Of a DNA stretch of 64,000 nucleotides, positions 1-10,346 are shown piece after piece. Source of the stretch: Bugula neritina (taxonomy: Eukaryota > Bryozoa > Gymnolaemata > Cheilostomatida > Bugulidae); the NCBI GenBank assembly GCA_964035545.1, contig OZ037767.1, forward strand, positions 18,380,281-18,444,280, given 5' to 3'. Every line of letters starts with the position of its first letter. The first letter of the stretch is position 1. The notes beneath the pieces are model-generated. The model was not told where the DNA came from and did not search any database. It saw only the letters and a list, made by a program, of their open reading frames with translations. The position numbers and the translations under genes were made by a program.

Positions 1-782
1 TCATTCACTATATCATTTAAAGATCTCAAAGCACTCTCCACGCAAGACTGTGGACCAGACACTGTAACGTCACAGTTCTTAATATTAACCGTCACGCTTG
101 GCAAGGAAACTTTTTTTATTCTAAGAAAATGAATGACTTCAGGGTTATAAGATCTAGTTTGTTTAGAGTAAGGTTCTGCATCTCCACTGATAGCGCCCCT
201 TGTAGCCCCCTTGAAAACAGCTAGGGCTTCACAGTTTCCATCATTGTAATTCTGTCTTCTGACATTAGGTCGAACATGTGGCTCAGCTGCTCCTTTCGTC
301 GGCTTAACGGTTTTATACTCAATGTGAATTTTAAGGTCTTCAATTGAAACGCCATCAAAATATTCAATCAGCTAAAACAAGTTAAAAATAGAGAAGATGA
401 AATGTCATAACTTTACAATTTTCCCACAGATTCATTTCCAGCTGTGAAATGGTTAGGAAAGTAAAACATTTTTATAAGCCACTGTGAAGTTACAGTAAAA
501 ATTCACACAAATTTAATGCCTGAATTTAAACCCTTAGTTTAGTACCTATTTTAAAATTTACTATGCAAATCCAACTATAAATCTCCACAGAAATTCATTG
601 GAAATATTCATAATGATATAATCTCTCTGCAATACCTTGCTAGCTTCTGTCTCATTTGGACAAAACACAAGAGCATTAGAAGGGGTTATTTTCTTTATTT
701 CCTTGATTATAACGTGATTTCCAAATATTTCCTTCAGTCTATCAGCGGTGACACTGCTTTTCAGTCCTTTTATAAAACAGCT
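1..782 (-). CDS. PARP14-like RRM/KH protein, 5' part (paralogue, partial)
   Basis: Two exons on the minus strand are visible. Exon 636-782 (147 bp) begins after an AG at 784-783 and ends at a GT donor at 635-634. Exon 371-1 runs off the window. The first encodes the start of an RRM (CFIKGL as the RNP2-like strand). The second encodes the RRM end (IEYFDG) and then a KH-like segment (IHFLRIKKVSLPS, VTVNIKNCDVTVSGP). Length and phase of the 147-bp exon match exactly the RRM exon of the PARP14-like gene at 10347-17146, so the two are tandem paralogues on the same strand. The start-codon exon was not located. The catalytic domain, if present, lies outside the window. I infer a PARP14-like product from the paralogue; the visible part alone shows only RRM and KH. 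Confidence 0.6.
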
Positions 783-959
783 CTAAAAGAAAACTACCAC
801 CAATATGCAACATAATTCCCGCTACACGAACAGGAAAAAGTCGAGATATGCGAGAATAGGTGAGAATAGAATATGCAACATAATTGTGAATGGAAATTAG
901 GCATTTCATATAAAAAATGTATAACTTTCAGTAAACGTCACATACTAGTAGCCAACTGG

Positions 960-1112
960 TAACTAACAACTAATAATAATTCATTTTTACCTAAGTTGTA
1001 ACTATTAGTAATACCTAGTAACTATTAGTAATTACCTAGTAACTATTAGTAATTACCTAGTAACTATTAGAAAATAACTAGTAACTATGTAACTAGTAAC
1101 CACTAGTAAAGT
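960..1112. repeat. Degenerate tandem repeat rich in CTAGTAACTATTAGTAA
   Basis: Imperfect reiterations of an AT-rich unit of about 20 bp are visible. No coding potential is seen. It lies just upstream (in the sense of transcription) of the partial RRM gene, possibly in its first intron. Confidence 0.6.
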
Positions 1113-1199
1113 TTAATTGGCAGAGGATCATATAAAGTAGCAGCTAGTATAAATAGATTTGTATAATACCTTCCTATCTACAGACATGCTTCTCTGTGT

Positions 1200-1362
1200 A
1201 GTCAAGTAGTTCTTAGACTTTAGTCTCCAAGTAAACCTTAGTCTCCAAGTACACCTTAGTCTCCAAGTACACCTTAGTCTCCAAGTACACCTTAGTCTTC
1301 AAGTACACCTTAGTCTTCAAGTACACCTTGATCTCCAAGTACAGCTTAGTCTACAAGTAAAA
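1200..1362. repeat. 18-bp minisatellite, about 8 to 9 copies
   Basis: The unit reads approximately CCTTAGTCTCCAAGTACA and is repeated head to tail with few substitutions. The next 1.3 kb (1363-2670) holds no recognisable gene; short minus ORFs at 1718-2216 lack family signatures. Confidence 0.75.
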
Positions 1363-2879
1363 TATGAAAGTAGGTAGTTCATTGGAAGGTAATCATTGAT
1401 ATAAAAATTCGAATTGCACATAAAGTAAGTTTAACGTCATCACCAACAATGTAAGTGCAGACCTCCATACATTTCATGTATATGCATTCATCATTGTTTA
1501 ATGATGAACCAATAATACCACCACAACAAGTACAAACACGTTTTAAATATAAAAAGAAATATACTCAAATTTGCACTTGACATATACAATATATATAATC
1601 AAGCTACATGCTATTGTGTGACGAAAATAAAATTCTCCCAGTAAAATTTAATGTTATACATCAACCTGTCTCACTGAACACTGCTAGCTTACTGTGGAGG
1701 TAGAATTTTTCCCCCATTCAATGCCAGGTCAACTCAAAGGAGATAAGGCTGAATAATGCCAAAAGCTCATTTTTCACAACACAACAGAGCTGATGGTCTA
1801 ACATTATAGACGCAAAGGTCCACGTGTAGTGTCCGCTGTGCCTATATTGTAGAGTGAGCCGGTAAGGCCTATCAACATTGGCACGTTTCCAATAAAGAGA
1901 CAGCTGCAACAGCACCTGTTGGATTATGGTTTTGGCAAGTCCTATGAAAACATACTTGCTTTTATAAAAAATATGTGATTTTTCACTTGGTTTCAAAACG
2001 TTCAAACAATTGAAAACTTTTAATGCATAAAACATGGTGCTTCAAATGCAACAATTTGAAAAAAGGTGACAATGTAAAATGGCCAAATTTTCCATGGAAA
2101 CCTGTCATTGTAGACAGACCTTTCGCAAGCTTACTACCTGGCCTTCTCTTTCTAAGGTTGGCTGGATAGCCTATAGAGCAAAAACCTCCACCTAACAGCA
2201 AAGTATGACTCACCATATTTATTTACACCCGAAAGCTTTATCTGCAGTCATAAATTAGAATAAACAAGGTTTATCACAGAAATGCTACACTCTGTGTAAT
2301 AAAGAACGAATTTGAGTCACAAAACCACAATTTGCAAAAAAAAAAGATTTTGGCTTGGGAAAAATTACTGAAACAATTATGTTTATAAGAGCTAAAAACA
2401 AAATTTATTTAAGAGTGCAACAGCACTAGATTTACAGAGTTCATTAAACTCTTCAGAATCAAGATGATACTACAATGGAAGCAAATTAAAAGAAAACTGA
2501 AAATAAAACTGAAAAATTGAATGAATTCTTATGCGTTGGGACTACAATCGGAGTTACTTACAGTAACTTTAATTGCAGCAAAAATTTTGCTGAGTACAGC
2601 TAAACCTGTTTTATAATTTACAGCTTATAAACAGTTATTTATAACTTAGAATTATTGGGGTGGTTTCAATTTGAAACTTTTTCCCAAAGTTTGGATAATC
2701 TCGTGGTTTAGTGAATACCTCCAATACCAACCATGCATAAAGTCAGGAAATAGTTTTGTGCTATATAAAAACAATAGAATACATGTGTCAATATCATCAC
2801 GATTATCAATTACAAAAGTTATAATTGTTTTACCGGAAGCTCACTTTACAATTAGTAATATTGATTCATACTATAAAGA

Positions 2880-3290
2880 TAGAAACCTACATAAACTTAA
2901 ATCTATACTACATAAACTTAAAGATATAATACATAAACTTGAAAATATAATACACAAACTTGAAGATATAATACATAAACTTGAAGATATAATATATAAA
3001 CTTAAAAATATAATACATAAACTTAAAGATATAATGCATAAAATTGAAGATATAATACATAAACTTGAAGATATAATACATAAACTTGAAAATGTAATAC
3101 TTAAAATTGAAGATATAATACATAAACTTGAAGATATAATACATAAACTTGAAGATATAATCCATAAACTTGAAGATATAATCCATAAACTTGAAGATAT
3201 AATACATAAACTTAAAGATATAATACATAAACTTGAAAATGTAATACATAAACTTGAAGATAGAATACATAAACTTGAATATATAATACT
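2880..3290. repeat. 21-bp minisatellite, about 19 to 20 copies
   Basis: The unit is close to GATATAATACATAAACTTGA plus A. Because 21 is a multiple of three, several frames stay open on both strands. The plus frame reads a repeated heptad HKLEDII that looks like a coiled coil, but that frame has no ATG before the repeat array. I treat it as a non-coding satellite; a real coiled-coil exon is not excluded. Confidence 0.8.
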
Positions 3291-3357
3291 AGCATGCACA
3301 GCTGACTACTGTCACGTTCACTTTGATTTATGGCTGCCAACTATACCAAAAGATTAA

Positions 3358-4971
3358 AGTAGTTTAGGCAGTTTATATGAATTGTAACTCAAATTTTACG
3401 GTGGTTTGGCAGTTGCCCAGCTTACAGTTGTTCATAAAATGAAATAAGCTTCTACACTGTAAAATCCAGGCTTTTTTAATTTTTCATCTGAAATTAAGGA
3501 GTAAAATCTTTGGTCTTTTAATTAATCTAGCAATTAAGTTGTAAGATGTTTAGCCCCATTAAATACTTCTAATAATTAATGTTCTTTTCTAGCTATACAA
3601 AATTTACAACCAGAAACCTTCAACTGATTGCCATTGTTCGAATAGGACTTAAAAATTTTGTTAGTTTAGACTAAACTGGTGATTATTAAATATAAGAGAT
3701 AAAATTTTGTTGAATTCAACTATTCAATGAGCCATCAAAGCAATATAATTTTAAATGAAGTTTTCATTAAAAATTCAACTGACTTAATATACAGTGCAAC
3801 CCTAACTGAATTTGTTAACAGGTTTCAACATAAAGAAATTTCATAGGATATTCGATCTATTCCATATGGCAACACAATAAAAGCAGTACTGACTGAAGTT
3901 TTCCGGTAGAAAATTTCTACTGGAAAACTTCTACTAGAAATGTTTTGAAACTCATGCCATTCAACAAGGTGTAATAATATGAGATTAATGATTGAGAATA
4001 GTTCAAAACTTTTATCTAATTATCATTACTAAACATGAACCAATTAACAACCAAACTGACTTTGACCAATGAACAAGAAGCTACTGAGAACAAAAAGATT
4101 ATTCTATTCTGGCCAGACATGATTTAAATGGAAGTTATATTAGAAAAAAGTGGAGAAGCATTTATATTTTGTTTTTCAACAAATTAAAGGTAAAGGTAAA
4201 GAAAATGTGGTTATTGACATTTAAAAAGAAACTGTCAAAATAAAACCATGGGTCACTACTATAAAATTGAATTGAATTTATACTTGCATTATCTACATAT
4301 GTATTTTACTAATGTACGCATGATATGCACCTTTGGTACTGACTTTAAACTAATATCCAACATGAATATTAGTTGAATAATTTTGTATGACTGGATGAGT
4401 AAGATAAAGTTACGTTGACAACATATAACCTCAAGCAAGCATCAACACTTCAAATAAACAACATGATTTGCCATCATTCTTCCATTTCTAATGCTTTCAA
4501 CCAATTTAAAGCAACTCCAAACAAATGTAAATACATAGTAATTGGTCCAACTACTTAAATGCTATCACTGTCTCTTATATTACTCTATACTTGGAAGAAA
4601 TTTGAGCTGCACGCCATGATATATGTGAGAGGAAACAGGTTGTCACATGACTAGAACGTCTGCTTGAGACTAGGTCACAGGTCACATGGTATTGTCTGAA
4701 GGAACTTTAGATCCTGTAGATAATAAATTGGTAATAAGCAAATTTACAAAGCAATTATAAACTGTAAAATATGTTTCTTTTAAATTTACCTTTCATTAAA
4801 CATTGTATACAAAGTGCCAATATTGAGTGTCTAAAATGAGCTATTAACTCAAGTATCTAATCACATTCAACTTTTAAAAGCCTAGCTTTACTTCACATCA
4901 TCAGAAAACAAGAAGGTTGCTCAACCTGCCCAGCCTATAGAGCTACATACATTCTAAAGACTGTAACATAA
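3358..4971. other. Gene-free interval
   Basis: AT-rich sequence with no convincing exon, RNA gene or recognisable transposon on either strand. Confidence 0.5.
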
Positions 4972-5212
4972 AGCAGCATGTACACAGGCTGATTTTTTTT
5001 CAGCCGATTTTGTACTTGCCGATTTCGCTATTGCTGATTGAAAAATCAGCGATAAATCCAAGCTATTTCTATATCTATTGTAGTGAGTCATGCAATGTAC
5101 TAATATGAGAATCGTCCTCTCTCCGTTCTGGGAATACTAAGGCCCCTATGTAGTAACCAATTAGAAGAACCGGAAGATATGCTTCCGACTCATGTGACAG
5201 TTCCCGGGCAAT

Positions 5213-6286
5213 AGGCCATGTAAAACTCAGCCAATCAGCGAAGTGTACCAGGTCAATGTCTTACCATTGTAACTGATATAAAATTCTGCAAGTTCAATTG
5301 CAAAATGCATGCTTCTAAAAGCTAGTTGTGCAACTTTTGTTTCATGCATTATTTAATTTCATATCTTAAATTGATGACTCGTGAAATGATTTTTTAAAAT
5401 GTCTAAATTAAGTGTTTATGAAATGCAATTAAAAATTGCTTGTCTAGAAAAATGACCTGGTACGCTTTTGCAACTTAAGGCCAATTATTACATAACTGCC
5501 AGCTTAGTAGTTATTTGTTGTTGCAGCTTGAATGGGTTATTGTTTAGCATTGGAAGCTTGCAGTAAACATCTGTGAATTTGGTACATGACTTTGATTGGC
5601 TGGTTTTTGAATGGCCCTTTAATATATGCATCTGGATGGCTGGGTAGTGTAGACTCCGCCTACATCTAGCTAATGTACAGTAGCCAATCCACAGTAGTAT
5701 TACAAAATTTCTGTTTAACAAATGAAATGTTCTGGTCATTCGTTTTGTACTTTACAATAGTAAATATTCTATTCAACTAGAATTTTATTGTATGTAAGCC
5801 ATGGGAACTACTAAGAGGTTAAATCAACCACCCATGCTGGTAATATTGTAGCACGCGGTAATAGCAAGTCCACACCATATAAATATACACATAAGCTATT
5901 ATGTGCAGCTTATGAATGCTGAAATGACTCCATTTCTTACTTTCAATTTGAAAAAAATTGTATTACATATTCTGCCACTTCTGCACCAGGAACTTGTTTT
6001 CCTTTTAAATTTTGAAAATAGTAGGCAGTTTCTGCAGCAGTCAACATCCACAATAAACAACGTAAGCTTTCAAATAAACTATAAATATATGAAATATTAG
6101 TGTGGAAACAATGTAATTTATTCATTGCTATGATGAAAAATTACAAGAATATTATATAAAAGCTAGATATAGATTTCTAGTAAAATGGCACAGGTAAAAA
6201 TAACACATTTTTACTTCAAATTCTAAATTTCATCAGTCACCAATGGTGGCTGTAGATTACAGAGAGCACAGCAAACTATCATAATC
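5213..6286 (+). repeat. Left arm of long inverted repeat
   Basis: Nearly identical to the reverse complement of 8303-9377 over about 1,070 bp. It contains the 3' flank of the transposase gene plus its last codons (through the TAG at 6223-6225). This arm is the original 3' end of the element, because the transposase reads into it without a break. Confidence 0.85.
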
Positions 6287-8249
6287 TTGTCTAATAGAGG
6301 TGCCAACACCAAGTTCACACCTCCAGGACCATTTAAAATATTGAACTCCTTTATCCTTTTGATTGCTCTTTCGACATGGATTTGAAGGTTAGCAATCAAC
6401 TTTGTTTGCAGTAACTGCATTTTAATCATTTGCAAATGGCCTCTTTTCCCAGGCGGTATGGCCAACTTGGCTCCAGCGCCTATAAGTTCTTTTTCAATAA
6501 GAAAGCCTCTATCTGCCATAACCACATCACCTGGGTTTATGAAGTCTAAGAACCCAGAGTCATTCACTACACACTTGTCTTAGGCTCTACCTCCCATTCC
6601 ATGCGAAATAAAGCAGATAGTGCCCCTGGGTGTAATTGCAACCAAATAATTGATGGTGTTGGTCTTTTTATACTCACTCCATGTTAAAGATTGAGCCAGC
6701 TTTGATTGAGGCTTGCAAATGAATATTTCTGTGCAGTCTATAATGTACCTAATGTTAGCATATTGGCTTTTTAAGCTCAGAGGGATGTTCAGCTTCTCTC
6801 TTGTTGGAAAAACTATTAGATTGTTTAGTTCTCTTGCTAAAATATCTAATGTGTCTTTGAAGGTTTTGCTTGCTAGCAATCTAGAGATATAAAAAAGGCC
6901 AGCAAGCATTTGAAACTGTAAACCCTGACGCAGCTTCATCAAAGCCAATAAAAGTTTATCTTGTCCTGTTAACTTTTTTCTGAGAGTGAGAACTTTCATC
7001 TTCGGACATATAAATCTAAATACAGTAAATAAAAAATGAAAATTAAATTATGATTCAAAATTATAATGTACAGTATGTGCTAAATAAATTTTGTGCTTAG
7101 TTTGTATTCATTCAGCAGTTTTTACCCTCTGGTAAGTAGCTTCAGTTATATTTTGCAAGAACTATGAAGTTCAAGAACTGCTAGTTGAAGGCTTGACTCA
7201 ATATATCACCATCCAAACAGAATGTAATGTGTGTCAACATGTGTTACGTAATACTGTAACAGTACATAATAAGCTAGCTGTCAGTACATGCTTTGAATGG
7301 AGTCATGAGTTTAAACAAATACTGTTGACAAACAATTATTACTTCATTTTATAATTATACTATAACTAATTCAAACCCATATTATTTCTAGAATAGCATT
7401 TAATAATGTTTGTGAATAAGTGAAACTAGTAACAAGTGTAAACCATTTTAGTTTTAAACACTGAGTTAGTTTCAGCTAAAAATTAGATTAGGAGGCCACT
7501 TTTGATAAGCTTTAAAATAACCAAGGAAAATTTAAGTCAAAACAATTTACTTTTCCTGGAGAAAGTGAGTCAATTTGTCCACAAATAAAAGACTGCTGCT
7601 GGTTTAAATAAAACCCTAAACTAAATAAGTCAAAGCACACAGATGACCACTGTGGTATTTATGAATATCTTACATAAAACAACATCTTTAATAAAAAATG
7701 TATGAATGATGCACTCATATTGTAACAAATTTAATTAAAATGACAGTTTTACTACACATCAAATTTAATCAATGTACAAATTTTAGCATAGTGAGACTTG
7801 CATTGTTTATTTGTAATAAACCGTAGTCTATCTTTGCAATAAGAAAATCATAATTTTTACCTTGCTAAAAAATAGTATAGAGAACAAGTAGGTATTCCAG
7901 TATAGAATTTAGTTCGTTCATCTGTAGTGGTGAAAGTTTTAAAAACTTTTACTTTTTCAATAGTTGCTTTTTGTTTAAACGTGGAACTTTTTGAGCTTTT
8001 TCTTCCAACTTTTGATTTTCGTCTATCAATAGAATGTGCAGATCTTTTTTTTTGAGTAGTTGATGATTCTGGTAACTCAGTTACTTCTGATGAAGTCTGA
8101 CTATGAGGATGGCTGTCAGATGAGTTCTGTTGCTCTATATCAGCTGACTCTGTTGAAGACGTTTTCTGTTCGCTTCCTTCACATGTTTCATTAAAACCAC
8201 TGTTTTTTGTGCGTCTTACATTATATGCATTAGTGCGTTGGTAACCCAA
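6223..8249 (-). pseudogene. ISL2EU/Harbinger-type DDE transposase, broken
   Basis: Two coding blocks on the minus strand. Block 8249-7857 is a Ser/Thr/Lys-rich linker ending in ERTKFYTGIPT, the motif that precedes the catalytic part in this family; it ends near a possible donor. Block 6999-6223 starts after an acceptor (tccgaag) and carries the DDE-type core: first Asp in IIDCTEIF, second in MADRGF, Glu in HVERAI. The core is interrupted by one in-frame TAA at 6582-6580, where the family has a sense codon after GGR; the frame is otherwise continuous. No THAP domain is visible upstream, consistent with loss of the 5' end. The intron 7000-7856 shows no clear further exon. Confidence 0.75.
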
Positions 8250-8302
8250 ATGAAGGGTTGGAGTTGGATTTTGCTCAGTGGGCTGACCATCCTTATGATT
8301 AT

Positions 8303-9377
8303 GATTATGATAGTCTGCTATGCTCTCTGTAATCTACAGCCACCATTGGTGACTGATGAAATTTAGAATTTGAAGTAAAAATGTGTTATTTTTACCTGTG
8401 TTATTTTATAGAAATCTATATCTAGCTTTTATATAATATTCTTGTAATTTTTTCATCATAGCAAGAACTAAATTACATTGTTTCCACACTAATATTTCAT
8501 ATATTTATAGTTTATTTGAAAACTTACGTTGTTTATTGTGGATGCAGTTGACTGCTGCAGAAACTGACTACTATTTTCAAAATTTAAAAGAAAAACAAAT
8601 TCCTGGTGCAGAAGTGGCAGAATATGTAAAACAATTTTTTCAAATTGAAAGTAAGAAATGGGGTCATTTCAGCATTCATAAGCTGCACATAATAGCTTAT
8701 GTGTATATTTATATGGTGTGGACTTGCTATTACTGTGAGCAACAATATTACCAGCATGAGTGGTTGATTTAACCTCTTAGTAGTTCCTATGACTTACATA
8801 CAATAAAATTCTAGTTGAATAGAATATTTACTATTGTAAAGTACAAAACAAATGACCAGAATATTTCATTTGTTAAACAGAAATTTTGTAATACTACTGT
8901 GGATTGGCTACTGTACATTAGCTAGATGTAGGCGGAGTCTACACTACCCAGCCATCCAGATGCATATACTAAAGGGCCATTCAAAAACCAGCCAATCAAA
9001 GTCATGTACCAAATTCACAGATGTTTACTGCAAGCTTCCAATGCTAAACAATAACCCATTCAAGCTGCAACAACAAATAACTACTAAGCTGGCAGTTATG
9101 TAATAATTGGCCTTAAGTTGCAAAAGTGTACCAGGTCATTTTTCTAGACATGCAATTTTTAATTGCATTTCATAAACACTTAATTTAGACATTTTAAAAA
9201 ATCATTTCACGAGTCATCAATTTAAGATATGAAATTAAATAATGCATGAAACAAAAGTTGCACAACTAGCTTTTAGAAGCATGCATTTTGCAATTGAACT
9301 TGCAGAATTTTATATCAGTTACAATGGTAAGACATTGACCTGGTACACTTCGCTGATTGGCTGAGTTTTACATGGTC
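8303..9377 (-). repeat. Right arm of long inverted repeat
   Basis: Inverted copy of the left arm. On the plus strand at its inner edge it encodes the same final residues of the transposase (LCNLQPPLVTDEI, stop) with no transposase upstream of them. This arm is therefore a duplicated, inverted 3' end that replaced the element's native 5' end. Confidence 0.85.
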
Positions 9378-10346
9378 TATTAGCAATCATTACGTTGTTG
9401 TAAGCGAGGGCTTGAAGTAGAAACATGTGTTAGTAGTGACTGATGTTATAGTGTAATTTGATGTAATGTTTGTTTTGTATTGCATTGTGGATAATAAAAG
9501 TAATTACTCGTCAGCTACCCTAGAAATTGCTAGTAGAATAGCCAACTAAATACGCAAGTAGAAAACTCACGCACAGTAATTGCACAAATTACTACACTAT
9601 AATTATCCATAAATTACTAAGCTACACTATTAACATCACTTACCAATTTTTTAAGCTATTTAGTTTAAAACTAAACGTTTAACTCAAGCATTATTGTTTA
9701 TATAGTTAATGAAAACTCTAGAGTCTAGATCATGGCAAATCTGCTCTCCAAGAAAATATTTAAATTGTGAAATTGAGATACCCGTACTAATACTGGTTAC
9801 ATGAATATAAAAACAACAACATATATACTAAAAGTTATAAATTATATTATACATGAGTAAAAGTTAAGAAAAATACTAATTTTCTATTTTAAAAAACGAG
9901 CAATATTTAAGGAGTTTTCATGAATGTGAAACTAACTTTCTCAGAGTTACACAACAACCAATGCGTTATTACTACTACTGCTATTGATAGTTATTTTTAT
10001 AAATTGTATTTCATAAATGATGTGTCGCAGTGATAGCAATGTATTAATTACTTCCAGGTTGTATTTCAACAATGGCGTTAATTTCGCTCGCTGTTATGAT
10101 TTTCTGTCACCTTTAGATTGGCTGGTTGAACAGAAAATCAGCCGATAAATTGAACATATTCAATTCTGAAAATCGCTTCAAAAATCAACCAAAAATCGGC
10201 TGATTTTTGAAAAATTGCTAACATTTTATCGGCCGATTTTCATGAAAAACCGGCCTGTGTACATGCAGCTTAAGAAATCAGAATTTCATCAACAAGCATT
10301 ATGAAGACACAATGTATACCAATGTGATGCATTACATTATAAAAAC

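Larger units (their letters stand above)
5213..9378. mobile_element. ISL2EU-type DNA transposon with 1-kb inverted arms
   Basis: The element interrupts the solo LTR. Both ends read G(G/A)CCATGTAAAACTCAGCC inward, next to TA, which fits a 2-bp TA target duplication, though the exact junction is ambiguous by a few bases. It encodes a broken DDE transposase on the minus strand (6223-8249). The terminal 1.07 kb at each side are inverted copies of each other, far longer than ordinary terminal repeats of this group. Confidence 0.7.
5079..9596 (+). mobile_element. Solo LTR of a Ty3/Gypsy family, split by a DNA transposon
   Basis: 5079-5212 and 9379-9596 match the two halves of the LTR that bounds the element at 18943-24367, in the opposite orientation to those copies on the plus strand. 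The LTR starts TGTAGTGAG, ends TTACTACA, and is flanked by CTAT on both sides (5075-5078 and 9597-9600), a 4-bp target duplication. The reconstructed LTR is about 350 bp. It includes GGATAATAAA, a likely polyadenylation signal, in its right half. No internal retroelement sequence remains, so it is a recombination-derived solo LTR. Confidence 0.8.
4972..10270. mobile_element. Harbinger-like non-autonomous element (MITE), interrupted by a solo LTR
   Basis: The two ends carry inverted repeats beginning AGC(A/T)GCATGTACACAGGC (4972 onward, and reversed at 10270). Both are flanked by TAA (4969-4971 and 10271-10273), fitting the 3-bp TWA target duplication of PIF/Harbinger elements. The element's own sequence is 4972-5078 plus 9597-10270, about 780 bp, rich in CAGCCGATTTT-type internal palindromes and without an ORF. 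The rest is a later LTR insertion at 5079-9596. Superfamily is inferred from the duplication only. Confidence 0.6.

Noticed and set aside
2206-2216. ATG followed directly by GTGAGT on the minus strand as the start exon of the left PARP14-like gene
   Set aside because: A start exon consisting of the ATG alone cannot be supported from sequence; the complete paralogue starts with six codons and nothing similar was found.
2871-3299. Minus-strand ORFs of 142 and 120 residues (repeated CIISSSL and YYIFKFM)
   Set aside because: They are frame shadows of the 21-bp minisatellite, without independent coding evidence.
8852-9103. Pair of identical 83-residue ORFs (5488-5739 minus and 8852-9103 plus)
   Set aside because: They are the two copies of the inverted arm. 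The frame has no domain signature and lies outside the transposase; the near-identity is explained by the arm duplication.
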